64,000 bases of DNA, from NCBI RefSeq assembly GCF_000143415.4, contig NW_003314398.1, forward strand, positions 130,670 through 194,669, given 5' to 3'. The translations under genes were made by a program, and so were the position numbers. This DNA comes from Selaginella moellendorffii. Taxonomy: Eukaryota > Streptophyta > Lycopodiopsida > Selaginellales > Selaginellaceae. Shown here in pieces: positions 54,141-62,956 of the stretch. Numbering within the stretch: position 1 is the stretch's first letter; each line of letters begins with the position of its first letter. Below the pieces are notes generated by a model. That model saw only the letters and a program-made list of their open reading frames with translations. It made no database searches and was not told where the DNA came from.

Positions 54141-54810
54141 ATGGATCGTTTCATTAGGGTTCTAGCATTCTCCCTGGCGGCATTCGCGATCGCCGGCTAC
54201 TGCCGCGATCTTCCAGTCTCGAGCACGATCGCCAGCTTTCTCAGCACCAATGGCCTCCCTGCGGGATTGTTCCCGACGGCAGGGATCGAGGTGAGCAAAA
54301 GCGAAAATTTTCCAGAATTTCCCTCTCGCTCAATCGCCGGCTTTGCTGTAGAAATTCGAGGTGCGCACGAATGGCACTTTCCTGGTGGAGCTGCGCGATG
54401 TGTGCCAGTCCAAGGAGCTGGACGAGCAGGGCCTGTTCTTCGATTCTCGAATCAGCGGGAGCTTTGGCCACGGCAAGATGTACGACATGTACGGGGTGTG
54501 GATTAGGAAGAGCTTCCACTGGCTGCCAGTCTCGAGCGTGGAGCTCGCCGATGGCACTCACGTAAGCTTCCAGGTCGGGATGTTCGAGCACAAGCTCCCG
54601 ATCACCAGGTTCCAGGACGAGATCGTCTGTGACAAGCGCACCACCGGGAATTTCAAGCAAGAAAGCAACGACACTAGCTCCTTCGAGGTAAGCAAGAGCT
54701 AGAAAGATCACAAGAGCCAGAAAAATCGATCTTTGAGTCGCGAGTGTCTAACTTCCGCCTTGCAGGACTACGTCTATGGTGTCTTCCGGCGAGCCTTTGG
54801 TGGGATCTGA
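54141..54810 (+). CDS. DUF538 family secreted protein
   Basis: Exons 54141-54290, 54352-54687 and 54766-54810 give 176 residues. A signal peptide covers about residues 1-22. The DUF538 fold is recognisable from FLSTNGLPAGLFPTA, CYLEF-equivalent KFEVRTNGTFLVELRD, and GKMYDMYGVWIRKSFHW, with the C-terminal VSFQVGMFEHKLPITRF. DUF538 proteins are plant-specific and structurally related to bacterial permeability-increasing folds; their role is poorly defined, with links to stress. The last two exons lie antisense to the 3' end of the neighbouring PPR reading frame. Confidence 0.9.
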
Positions 54811-57073
54811 CGACCTTGGTGGTAGAAGCTAGCGACGAGATACAGATGTTTGCTAGAATCACATAACTTGCTCCGTGTTTTGGATCTAGATTCACCAGCT
54901 GCTCGGCAACTCGAGCGGCTCTTTCTCTCTCGCCCTGGCCCCGGCAAGCGTCGAGCAGGCACATAAGCTCCACCGCGTCAGGGACGAACGGCATGGCCTC
55001 GACAACATCCTCGGCATCTCGCAGGTATCCGGCGCTGGCGAGCAAGTGCACGACGCAGCAGTAGTGCTGCTTGACGGGCTCGAGGCCAAAGTCCCCGCTC
55101 ATTGAGACGAAGCAGCTCAAGCCAGCGTCGACTTTGGCTTGGTGGGAGTAAGCTATGAGAACCGGGACGAAGCAGATCTTGGTTGGCAGTGCGACCATCT
55201 TCATCCGATGGAACATCGCTACAACTTTGCAGCTGGAATCGCCGCCGTTGCAGCAGTGTGAGCTGATGATCCCGCTCCACGATGAAGCTCCGTGCTCCGG
55301 CATTTGCGAGAAGATCCTCTCCGCGCCTTCCAAGTCGCCGTTTTGCGAGTGTGCTGCCATGATGCAATTCCATGAAACTGTATCGTGGAAGGCCATTCTG
55401 TGAAACAGGATCTTAGATTCTTCGAGGTGTCCATTTGAGGCATATGCCCATACGAGGGTGGTAGCGGAGAAGAGATCCTTGTGAGGCAACGAATCAAACA
55501 CCCTCTTTGTCTCGTCCAGATGCCCAAACTGGGCATAGGCCGCCAACAGCGAGTTAAACGAGCAGTCATCCCACTCGGGCATTTCATCAAACAAACACTT
55601 AGCTTCCTCAAAATGCCCATTTTGTGCATAGCCCACCAACATCGTGTTCCAAGTCACGAGATTCTTTTCCACCATATTGTCCACCATTGCAATTGCCCGA
55701 CTAAGACACCCATTGTCAAAAAACGCGGCTATGACTGCGTTTGTTGACGCTAAATCCTTGTGTGGCATGCTCTGGAAGACGTCAAACGCTTGTTTGATAT
55801 GCCCGTTTCGGGCATACGAAGAAAGCATACACGTCCACGAAATTAAATCTCGACTTGGCATCCTATCAAACGTATCCTTCGCAAAATCTACAAAACCGTA
55901 CTCCCCGTACATGGAGATCATCTGCGTCCACGACACCACATTGGGCCACGGCATGGATTCAAACAAAGATTTGGCCTGGAAGACATGCCCAATCTGGGCA
56001 TAGCCGCCCAGCATGACATTCCACGTCAGCGTGTCCCAAGCCGGCATGTCGTGGAACAACCGACCAGCCCTGTCAATGTCGCCGGCGGAGACACACCCGG
56101 CCAGCATGGCATTCCACGTTGCCATGCTGGTTTCTGGCATCTCCCTGTGGATATACCTTGCGTTGCTTAGATGCCCTTTCGTGGCATATGCTGTGAGGAT
56201 CGCCGTCCAGCTTACTGTGTTCCATTGTGGCATAGCATCAAACGCACGCTTTGCGCTTGTGACGAGCCCTGTTTTGCAATACCCACCCAGCATAGTGTTG
56301 TAAGATATCAAGTTTCTATGGGGCATGGCAGCGAAGATCTTCTCGGCCTCTTTGATCTCTCCATTCCCGGCGTACGCAGCTAGCATTGCATTCCAGGCGA
56401 CGAGATCCCACTCGGGCATTCCATCGAATGTGTGCTTGGATCCGCGAGAATCTCCATCGGCAGCAAATGCGGCGATCATCGACGTCCAGGTCTCAAGATC
56501 CCGCAGTGGAGCTGCGTGAAACAACGAAACAAATCTTTGTAGATCCTCACCGTGGGTGTATGCCGCGAACAGAGCATTCCAGGATGCCAGATCTCTCTCC
56601 GGCATCTCGTGGAAGATCTCCTCGGCCTTCGCGGCATGCCCCGCCCGGGCAAATGCCGCGATCATCGCGTTCCAGGCGATGGAATCCCTCTCGGGCATTT
56701 GCAAGAAGAGCTCCTCCGCATCCTCGATTCGCCCCCTCTCGGCAAGCGCGCACACCATGGCTGTCCACGACACAAGATTCTTGCAGGGCATCGACACAAA
56801 CACGGCTTGCGCGCCATCGAGATCCCCGTGCCGAGCGTAGGCGCGCATCATCAGCACCCACGAGAAGGCATCCTTGCAGGGCATGGCGTCGAAGATCGCT
56901 CGCGCCTCGCGCACGCTCCCGCAGCGCCCATACATCTCGATGATCTTGTTGGGCACGAAGGTGTCAGTGGCGGCGGCCGTGGCGAGCTCCTGGAATGCGG
57001 CGTGGAGCTCCCTGGCCCTGGAGAGATCGTTGCAGCTCTGGATCAAGCCCACGCACTGAGCTCGATCGAGCAT
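54674..57073 (-). CDS. S-motif pentatricopeptide repeat protein, truncated E region
   Basis: A single-exon ORF of 799 residues. About 18 consecutive 31-residue S motifs (pattern MPxxDxxSWNxMLxAYAxxGxxxxAxxxF) occupy residues 60-620. They are followed by the usual PLS end (VLIAYSHQAKVDAGLSCFVS, then HYCCVVHLLASAGYLRDAED and the E1-like part to ASYVILANICISS). After that, the last 54 residues do not resemble E2, E+ or DYW domains and are antisense to the DUF538 gene. Such proteins normally work in organellar RNA editing and recruit or carry DYW. This one would need a partner in trans, or it is a truncated gene. The N-terminus (VGLIQSCNDLSRARELHAAF) is the normal first helix block. Confidence 0.88.
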   Translation of the reverse strand: MLDRAQCVGLIQSCNDLSRARELHAAFQELATAAATDTFVPNKIIEMYGRCGSVREARAIFDAMPCKDAFSWVLMMRAYARHGDLDGAQAVFVSMPCKNLVSWTAMVCALAERGRIEDAEELFLQMPERDSIAWNAMIAAFARAGHAAKAEEIFHEMPERDLASWNALFAAYTHGEDLQRFVSLFHAAPLRDLETWTSMIAAFAADGDSRGSKHTFDGMPEWDLVAWNAMLAAYAGNGEIKEAEKIFAAMPHRNLISYNTMLGGYCKTGLVTSAKRAFDAMPQWNTVSWTAILTAYATKGHLSNARYIHREMPETSMATWNAMLAGCVSAGDIDRAGRLFHDMPAWDTLTWNVMLGGYAQIGHVFQAKSLFESMPWPNVVSWTQMISMYGEYGFVDFAKDTFDRMPSRDLISWTCMLSSYARNGHIKQAFDVFQSMPHKDLASTNAVIAAFFDNGCLSRAIAMVDNMVEKNLVTWNTMLVGYAQNGHFEEAKCLFDEMPEWDDCSFNSLLAAYAQFGHLDETKRVFDSLPHKDLFSATTLVWAYASNGHLEESKILFHRMAFHDTVSWNCIMAAHSQNGDLEGAERIFSQMPEHGASSWSGIISSHCCNGGDSSCKVVAMFHRMKMVALPTKICFVPVLIAYSHQAKVDAGLSCFVSMSGDFGLEPVKQHYCCVVHLLASAGYLRDAEDVVEAMPFVPDAVELMCLLDACRGQGERERAARVAEQLVNLDPKHGASYVILANICISSLASTTKVVRSHQRLAGRHHRRSPARRKLDTRDSKIDFSGSCDLSSSCLPRRS

Positions 57074-57207
57074 AGGATAGCAAGCGTGCTCTGATCATGA
57101 CAAAGAAAACCACGTCTTCCGAGGCATAGAAAGAAAGAAATCCCTTGATCCAATTCAATTCAAGGAGAATATAATTGTTTAAAGGAGAATGGGAGAACAC
57201 ACTCTTG

Positions 57208-57360
57208 TCATACCCCCTTCACGGGAGGGGTCTTCGATGGAGGCCTATACCCCTCGGCATTTCGGATAGCCACGGTAAATCGGCTCTCCACCTTCCGGAT
57301 GACAATTGAGAGTACAATCAAAATCACAACTTGAAGAGCGTATTGCCAAACCCGTTGCAT
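57208..57360 (-). CDS. Putative secreted peptide precursor A (50 residues)
   Basis: A 50-residue ORF. Residues 1-26 form a clear signal peptide: MQRVW, a hydrophobic core of Val/Ile/Leu, then RKVES as a likely cleavage site. The remaining 24 residues are basic and end YRPPSKTPPVKGV. The ORF at 60857-61009 is homologous, has the same length and signal peptide, and ends with the related FRPPRRSPPEMMP. The two differ at many bases, yet the frame is kept: the gap after residue 9 is exactly one codon. A TATATA box lies about 45 bp upstream (57401-57410) and W-box cores further on. The tail recalls CEP-type signals (FRPT) but lacks their GxGH end. I know no described family that fits. It lies 134 bp upstream of the PPR start on the same strand. 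Confidence 0.55.
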   Translation of the reverse strand: MQRVWQYALQVVILIVLSIVIRKVESRFTVAIRNAEGYRPPSKTPPVKGV

Positions 57361-57490
57361 TGTGTTCGTGCGTGATCTTTTCTCATGTGCATGATCAAAA
57401 CATATATACCAAACAGCAGCTTGACTAAAAGTCTCGTGTCCTACAAAGTCGTGCTTCACTTTTGACTGTTCGAACGAGGTCAAACTGGAG
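57361..57490 (-). promoter_or_regulatory. Promoter of peptide gene A: TATA box and W-boxes
   Basis: On the minus strand GGTATATATG lies at 57401-57410. TTGAC cores (either orientation) occur at 57421-57425, 57461-57465 and 57479-57483. The arrangement GGTCAAACTGGAG plus the TATA box is repeated upstream of copies B and C. Confidence 0.55.
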
Positions 57491-57639
57491 TTTGTTTAGC
57501 AGCTTCCAGGGCTCCCTTGTGACAATTTTCACGTTTTAAAGGAGCCAATGCTTACAATGCGATCTTACGGCAAAGAACGATTCAAAGAGAATAACATGTT
57601 TTGGAGATAAAAAGAACAAGAACCAACACATAAAGCATT

Positions 57640-57960
57640 ATTGTCATGGGCTCATCTTGGCAGGGGTTTGTAGATTTCGAATTAGACTCCTGGCTCTCGA
57701 CCTTCTGAATGACAAATGAAAATGCTATAATCACGACAAGAGCGTATTGCTTCCAATGTTTGCTTGCATTATTCTTTCTTGTATGGTCAAAACATGTATA
57801 CAAGAGTAGAACAGCTTGCCTGGAAGTCTCTTGTTCTACAAATTCGTGCTTCACTTTGACTTTTCTTCTTTCAGTCATGAGGTCAAACTGGAGTACATTC
57901 AGTGGCTTCCACCTTGTCACAGATTTCCACATATTTAAAGGAGCCCATGCTCACATTCAG
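57640..57960 (-). pseudogene. Broken peptide-gene copy B
   Basis: A tandem duplicate of 57195-57555. The signal-peptide coding part is recognisable (QYALVVIIAFSFVIQKVES), but the ATG is out of frame with it and the RPP tail is lost. The upstream TATA-like TATACATG and GGTCAAACTGGAG box are kept. A longer ORF (57582-57932) reads through the old promoter and is probably not a gene. Confidence 0.6.
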
Positions 57961-59884
57961 ACTAGAAATGGCTCCAATGGATGTTTTCTGTCTTGGAATA
58001 TCGCAGGGCTCCTGCTTGTGTGGGGCTGTGATGGATTCGATTTAGATCTCATTGAATATCCCAGGGTATAGCTATATGCCATTATCATATGGGTAAAAAA
58101 AAATTTCCAAAAGGGTAATTAATAAAGGGTAATTAATGATTCCTTTAAGGGCTTTTCCTATGGGGTGTTTGTTGTAGGAGAGAATGATTGGCATTCCCCC
58201 ATCTGCAGGCAAGTTGAGAGTTTGAGTTGTGAGGTAGTAGGGTAGTATAGCCACAGCTAAGGAGCAACTCAACTAGCCCAACATAGTTTTGCTATAATTT
58301 TGTGAAATAGAGCTAGGTGCAATGAAAGGAGTGCTGAGACAAGCAAGGCATAAGAAGTGAGCATTAGGAGAGTGCAAGCAAGTTAGTGAGTGTATATTTT
58401 TAGTATTGATGAATTAATCTTCAATTTTTTCTTTTAAGTTAAGCTATGTCAGACTACCTTGGAGTTTAAAGTGTGGAGCTCACTGCAATGTGCTAATGAT
58501 TCAACCAATTGAGTGAGCTTACTCATGAGGCTCACAAGTGGTGTAAACCTCTTCAAATGTAATAATAAACATGGTTCTTGTTCAAGATCTTGTGCGTGTT
58601 GATAAACTTTATGAAACTAAATTGCAAAAGGATCCATTCTTTAAAGCATGACAATAACAGCAATGCAAAAATGCTAAAGAAAAAAATCCTCCCACAATAC
58701 ATTCAAGTACTTGTGCTCCAATGTAACTTTGATTAGCTCTTGAAAGTGCATAGGAAACAACCAACTAACTTCAAGGTATCCCAAATGAAGAAAGTGTTTG
58801 CAAAGGTGGTGAAGGACAAAATAATAGTATATAAAGTCAAGTCGTCAACACCACTTTAGAATGAATGAAAAATGAAAAGGATAATAAAATAACAAAACAT
58901 GATAGAGATGTTAGGACTTTGGGTGGAGCTTACTTTTCTTCTCAAGAATTTTGAAATTCTCTAATTTATAATTAGTTTATTTGCAATTTGTAGATATATC
59001 ACCCCCTTGACAACAAAACACATATTGCATTTACATGTGCTAAAGAAAAATATGCCACCTGAAGTATCTCTCTACTACATTCTACTAACATATTTATATA
59101 GTAATTTAAATAAAATATAAATTATATTAATTTAACAAAATTTGTTTGGAAAAATGATTCTATTTACTCCATGATAAATTTACTAGTTGGATTCTACAAA
59201 AAGATCTTGTGGCATCTTCAAGTTGTCCCATGTCATGCCCATGCAAAACGGAATAGCTACTAAATGCAAGGGATTCAAGAAAGCATAATCAACAAAAAGA
59301 GAATGAGGCATCACTCCCTTTCTCTCGCTACTAATAACCTATAATTTTCATAAAAAAATTAAAATTTTAAAGAAATTTCAATTAAAAATAATACTTAATA
59401 GAAGAATTTAAAATCATATGATAATACCCAATAGAAAATATTCCAATCCCACTAATAGAGATCTTCATGTTGTTCATTTAAATTAATATTTTATTTATAA
59501 TTTATAAACCATATTTATAATTCATAAACTTTCCTAAAAACTTTCTAATATTCCATTAAAAAACTCAATCATTGGAAAAATATATTATTTAAAAACCTTT
59601 TCTTTCTTGCAGATAAGATAAATTCTTTGAAAAGGATGGGAAAACAAATCTTTTATAAGTGTATCCTATAGGAAAAATTAATTTTCTAAAAGGAAGTTCA
59701 TTCTTTTTAATTTTTTTATGGGAATTTAACTTATAAAAAACTTATTTCCAACCTTTTGGAAATAATTTTTTCCCAAAGGGAAACATACTTTAAAGGGATT
59801 ACATATTGTTAAATTTACCCATATCAAAGGTTTGATATAGACAATTGTTATCCATTATTAAACAATGTAGATTATATATCTAAA
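57961..59884. other. AT-rich gene-free stretch
   Basis: About 1.9 kb without coding signals. It becomes strongly AT-rich after 58900, with many imperfect A/T-run repeats. No tRNA, known transposon end or conserved protein fragment was seen. Confidence 0.6.
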
Positions 59885-60360
59885 GTTCAATGTGTGCAAG
59901 ATCCATCCAATGGAAACATAAAAAACTCATACAAATTCATACAAAAATTGGACCACATAAACCATTGTACCAGATAAAAGGCTACATGGGTGCTGGGTTG
60001 CAAATTGATTGCCACATCTATTACCAAAACACAGCTTACACAGTTTTTAACGAAATGCCACACAATGATATCATTTCAAATTGGTTACTTGCTGTGCATG
60101 TCCAGGATTTAGATTTTTTAAGCAGTTTCGAGAATCTTGGAAGCTTTTCTGTTTGATGCTGGAGTTCCATCAATGGGCATATTCTTGAAGCTGAGAGCAT
60201 CTGTTTGGGCGTTCATAAGTGTCCATAACATTCAATGCTAGCACAACATTGTTTCCTTGCCCTTGGCATAATCTTTCACGCAATGACCTTTTCCCTTGTA
60301 ACTCATTACTTTCGAGTTTGGCAACAGCCAGACACGAGGGACCTGGTATCTTACAATGCG
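59885..60360 (+). pseudogene. Decayed PPR fragment
   Basis: Weak PPR text is visible (VFNEMPHNDIIS, about 60040-60080). The part from about 60165 on (GGGCATATTCTTGAAGCTGAGAGCATCTG and TTACAATGCG) is a diverged copy of 61465-61775 in the plus-strand pseudogene. Stops and indels occur throughout. Confidence 0.55.
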
Positions 60361-60707
60361 AGCTATTGGGATATTCTCTACAATGCCAGAAAATGACCAC
60401 TATCTCGTACGCCGCGACCAGAGCATTCTTTCTCCGGCATCTTGTGGAAAATCTCCTCCGCCTTTGTGGCATCATCATGCGAACACCGTATTCCAGGCGA
60501 TGGAGTCCCTCTCGGGCGAGCTCCTCCGCTTTCCACGACACAAGGCACACACGGCTTGCGCGCTGTCGAGATTCCCATGAGGAGCGTAGGCGCGCACCAT
60601 CAGCACCCGCGAACTTTGGGGGCGGCCGTGGCGAGCTCCTGGAATGCGTCGTGGAGCTCCTGACCCTGGAGAGATCGTTGCAGCTCTGGATCAAGCCCAC
60701 GCATTGA
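60361..60707 (-). pseudogene. PPR N-terminal fragment, copy of 56500-57073
   Basis: On the minus strand this reads GLIQSCNDLSRVR and then, with deletions and frame changes, pieces of the first four S motifs of the PPR at 54674-57073. It stands in the same position relative to peptide gene C as that PPR does to peptide gene A, so the pair was duplicated as a unit. Confidence 0.75.
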
Positions 60708-60856
60708 CCTCACGTGCTCTAATCATGACAAAGAATTATATACTATGTCCTTGGGATTTGTAGAATCCTTGATAGAAGTATGTGTTGTCAGGAGAAAAAA
60801 ACATAGAATTTGAAAGAAATCAGAAGAAGAAAGGAAGAACAAAATTGTCATTCTTG

Positions 60857-61009
60857 TCATGGCATCATCTCGGGAGGGGACCTCCTTGGGGGCCTAAAAT
60901 CCTGATCAGATCGGCCAGGCGGTCCGACTCTCTGGCTCTCGGTCGTCTGGATGCCAATTGATAATACAATGAAAATCACAACAAGAGCATATCGCCAAAC
61001 CCATTGCAT
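60857..61009 (-). CDS. Putative secreted peptide precursor C (50 residues)
   Basis: A 50-residue homologue of the ORF at 57208-57360. Residues 1-25 are a signal peptide (MQWVWRYALVVIFIVLSIGI, then QTTES). The mature part is QRVGPPGRSDQ followed by DFRPPRRSPPEMMP. Relative to copy A, one codon is missing after residue 9 and one is gained in the variable middle, so total length is equal. A TATATATA box lies at 61044-61053, the same distance from the ATG as in copy A, with TTGAC cores at 61117-61121 and 61147-61151. Secretion is well supported by the hydrophobic core. A signalling or antimicrobial role is inference. It is followed by a broken PPR 5' end. Confidence 0.5.
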   Translation of the reverse strand: MQWVWRYALVVIFIVLSIGIQTTESQRVGPPGRSDQDFRPPRRSPPEMMP

Positions 61010-61179
61010 CGTCTTCCTGCATTACTTTTTCTTGTATGATCAAAATATATATACAGAAGAGGCACTGAAAGTCTCGCGATCTACAAAGTTGTGTTTCACT
61101 CTGACTTTAATACTTTTAGTCAAAATTTTCGTCTTGATCGAATGAGGTCAAACTGGAGTTCATCCAGCAGCTTCCAGGG

Positions 61180-62660
61180 CTCCCATTCTCAGCGATGACA
61201 AGAAGAAATCCTCTTCTTCCGCGAGGAAATTTCCCTGGGATGGAGGTACTGCTGATAATCTTGCAAAACATGCGGATGGGCGACTGTCCCTGGCATGGAT
61301 GCGGCAATGGATGAAACTGCAATGCTGCTGTGGAATCTAGTTTCCTGGACTTCAATGCTTGTTTGTCATGCACGAAACAAGAAGTTGGTAGAAGCTTGGA
61401 ATCTTTTCCACTTAATGGATGCCTGAGAGGGACCTCATTTGCTGGAGCTCCATGTTTTCTGCTTATACCATCCATGGGCAAATACTTGAAGCCGAGAGCA
61501 TCTGTTTCCAGATGCCCCTCACGAACTTGGTCTTGCGGACAGCTCTTCTTAGCATAAAACTAACCTGGCTGGACTTCGATGCTCTTGGCATATTCCCAAC
61601 ACGGGCATATTGACTTGGCCATTGGAATCTTTCACGTGATGCCACAATCCAACCTCTTCTCTTGTAACTCGTTCCTGTTGGCAGTTTAGTCTAGTGGTGA
61701 CGTGGTGATGGCGAAACAAGTATTCGACAACATGCCCAAGTGGGACTTGGTATCTTACAATGCCCTTATTGCAGCATATGCTCAAAACGGGCATCTGATA
61801 TTTCCTATTGGGATATTCTCTACCATGCCGTCACTTCTTTTACTTGTGTGCTAGCAGCATACGCGGATGCTGGGGAATCTAGAAGAAGCTGAGCGGATCT
61901 TTACTAGAATACCGGTGGGATGTTGTGGCGTGTGTTGCTATGTTGTCCGCATATGCCAGTTCGTGGCATCTGGAAGATACTAACGCTTGTTTGAGTCGAT
62001 GTTGCGAAGGAATCTGGTTTCACAATTATCACAGCATATGCCCAGTATGGACATATTGAAGAATCTAAGAGCATGTTTGAAAATATGCCGGAGAGGAATC
62101 TGGTGGCATGGAATGCCATGCTTGTAGCATATGCCCAGCTAGGATACGCTGACATGTCACGCCACCTTTTCCAGCAGATCCCTCAACGGGATGTCATATC
62201 TTGGAACTCCCTTCTCTTTGCGCATGCCAGCATAGGGAACGTTCCATGCACTGAAAAGATGTTTGCTCGCCTTCCAGAAGAGAACCTCACGTCTTGGAAT
62301 GCCTGGATATCGGCGCTGTGCCACAACGGCTACATGGCGAAGGCCTTCGATGCGCTAGCAGGCTCCGGCTGTGCCGTCTCCCCGACGGGACGAGCTTCGT
62401 TACAATGCTCGTAGCGTGCAAGCACGAAGGCAAGCTACGTGCCGGGAGATCTTTCTTCGTTTCCATGGGAATGGACTATGGCTTGCAGTTCCAGAGGCAG
62501 CACTACTGCTGTATCGTCGGTCTTCTGGCGAGGGGTGGCTATTTGGAGGACGCGGAGGACCTGATCGCCAACATGCCTTTTGTGCCCGAGCCCAGGGAGT
62601 GGCTATGCCTCCTCGGATCTTGCCGCTCGCACAGAGATGTAGATCGAGGAGCACACCGTC
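61180..62660 (+). pseudogene. PPR pseudogene, plus strand
   Basis: S-type PPR motifs are recognisable (MPERDLICWSSMFSAYTIHG near 61419, NMPERNLVAWNAMLVAYAQL near 62080, QIPQRDVISWNSLLFAHASI) with stops and frameshifts between about 61560 and 62070. A further frameshift near 62370 separates the last motif from the PLS end block ([38 protein letters not shown]). The sequence breaks off near 62650, where a P450 fragment on the opposite strand begins. Confidence 0.8.
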
Positions 62661-62848
62661 AGCGAAGCGCTATGGATTGAACTCGTTGGCATCTTCACCC
62701 CACACTTCCTTGTCGTGGAGGATAGAGAGTATCGGCACGAGAACGCCGGTTCCCTCAAGTTTCCCAGCTTCGTGTCCTCCATGGCCGTACGGACCAAGAA
62801 CACGGCCGGTGGATACAGCCGCAGTGTCTCGTTGAGCACCATTCCCAC
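62660..62848 (-). pseudogene. Cytochrome P450 exon fragment (CYP72-clan-like)
   Basis: After a splice acceptor (TTCCTTCCAG|GTGGG at 62848/62849) the minus strand encodes the K-helix [20 protein letters not shown], then MEDTKLGNL. After a frameshift it reads [20 protein letters not shown], followed by NP, an in-frame TAG and RFADG (the PERF region). The heme-binding loop is absent. It is a single relic exon with two disabling changes. The K-helix and [17 protein letters not shown] text resemble the CYP72 clan. Confidence 0.8.
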
Positions 62849-62956
62849 CTGGAAGGAAACGAGAACAGTGAGAACGAGAGGAGAACTTCCAAACTTCCAG
62901 GCTGTAGAGGAGACTTCCAAACTTCCGGTTTGTGGCGAGCAGCATCATCGCCCAAG

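Noticed and set aside
57582-57932. 116-residue ORF as a longer peptide precursor
   Set aside because: It extends through the old promoter block of copy B, and the matching regions of copies A and C are not in one frame with an ATG.
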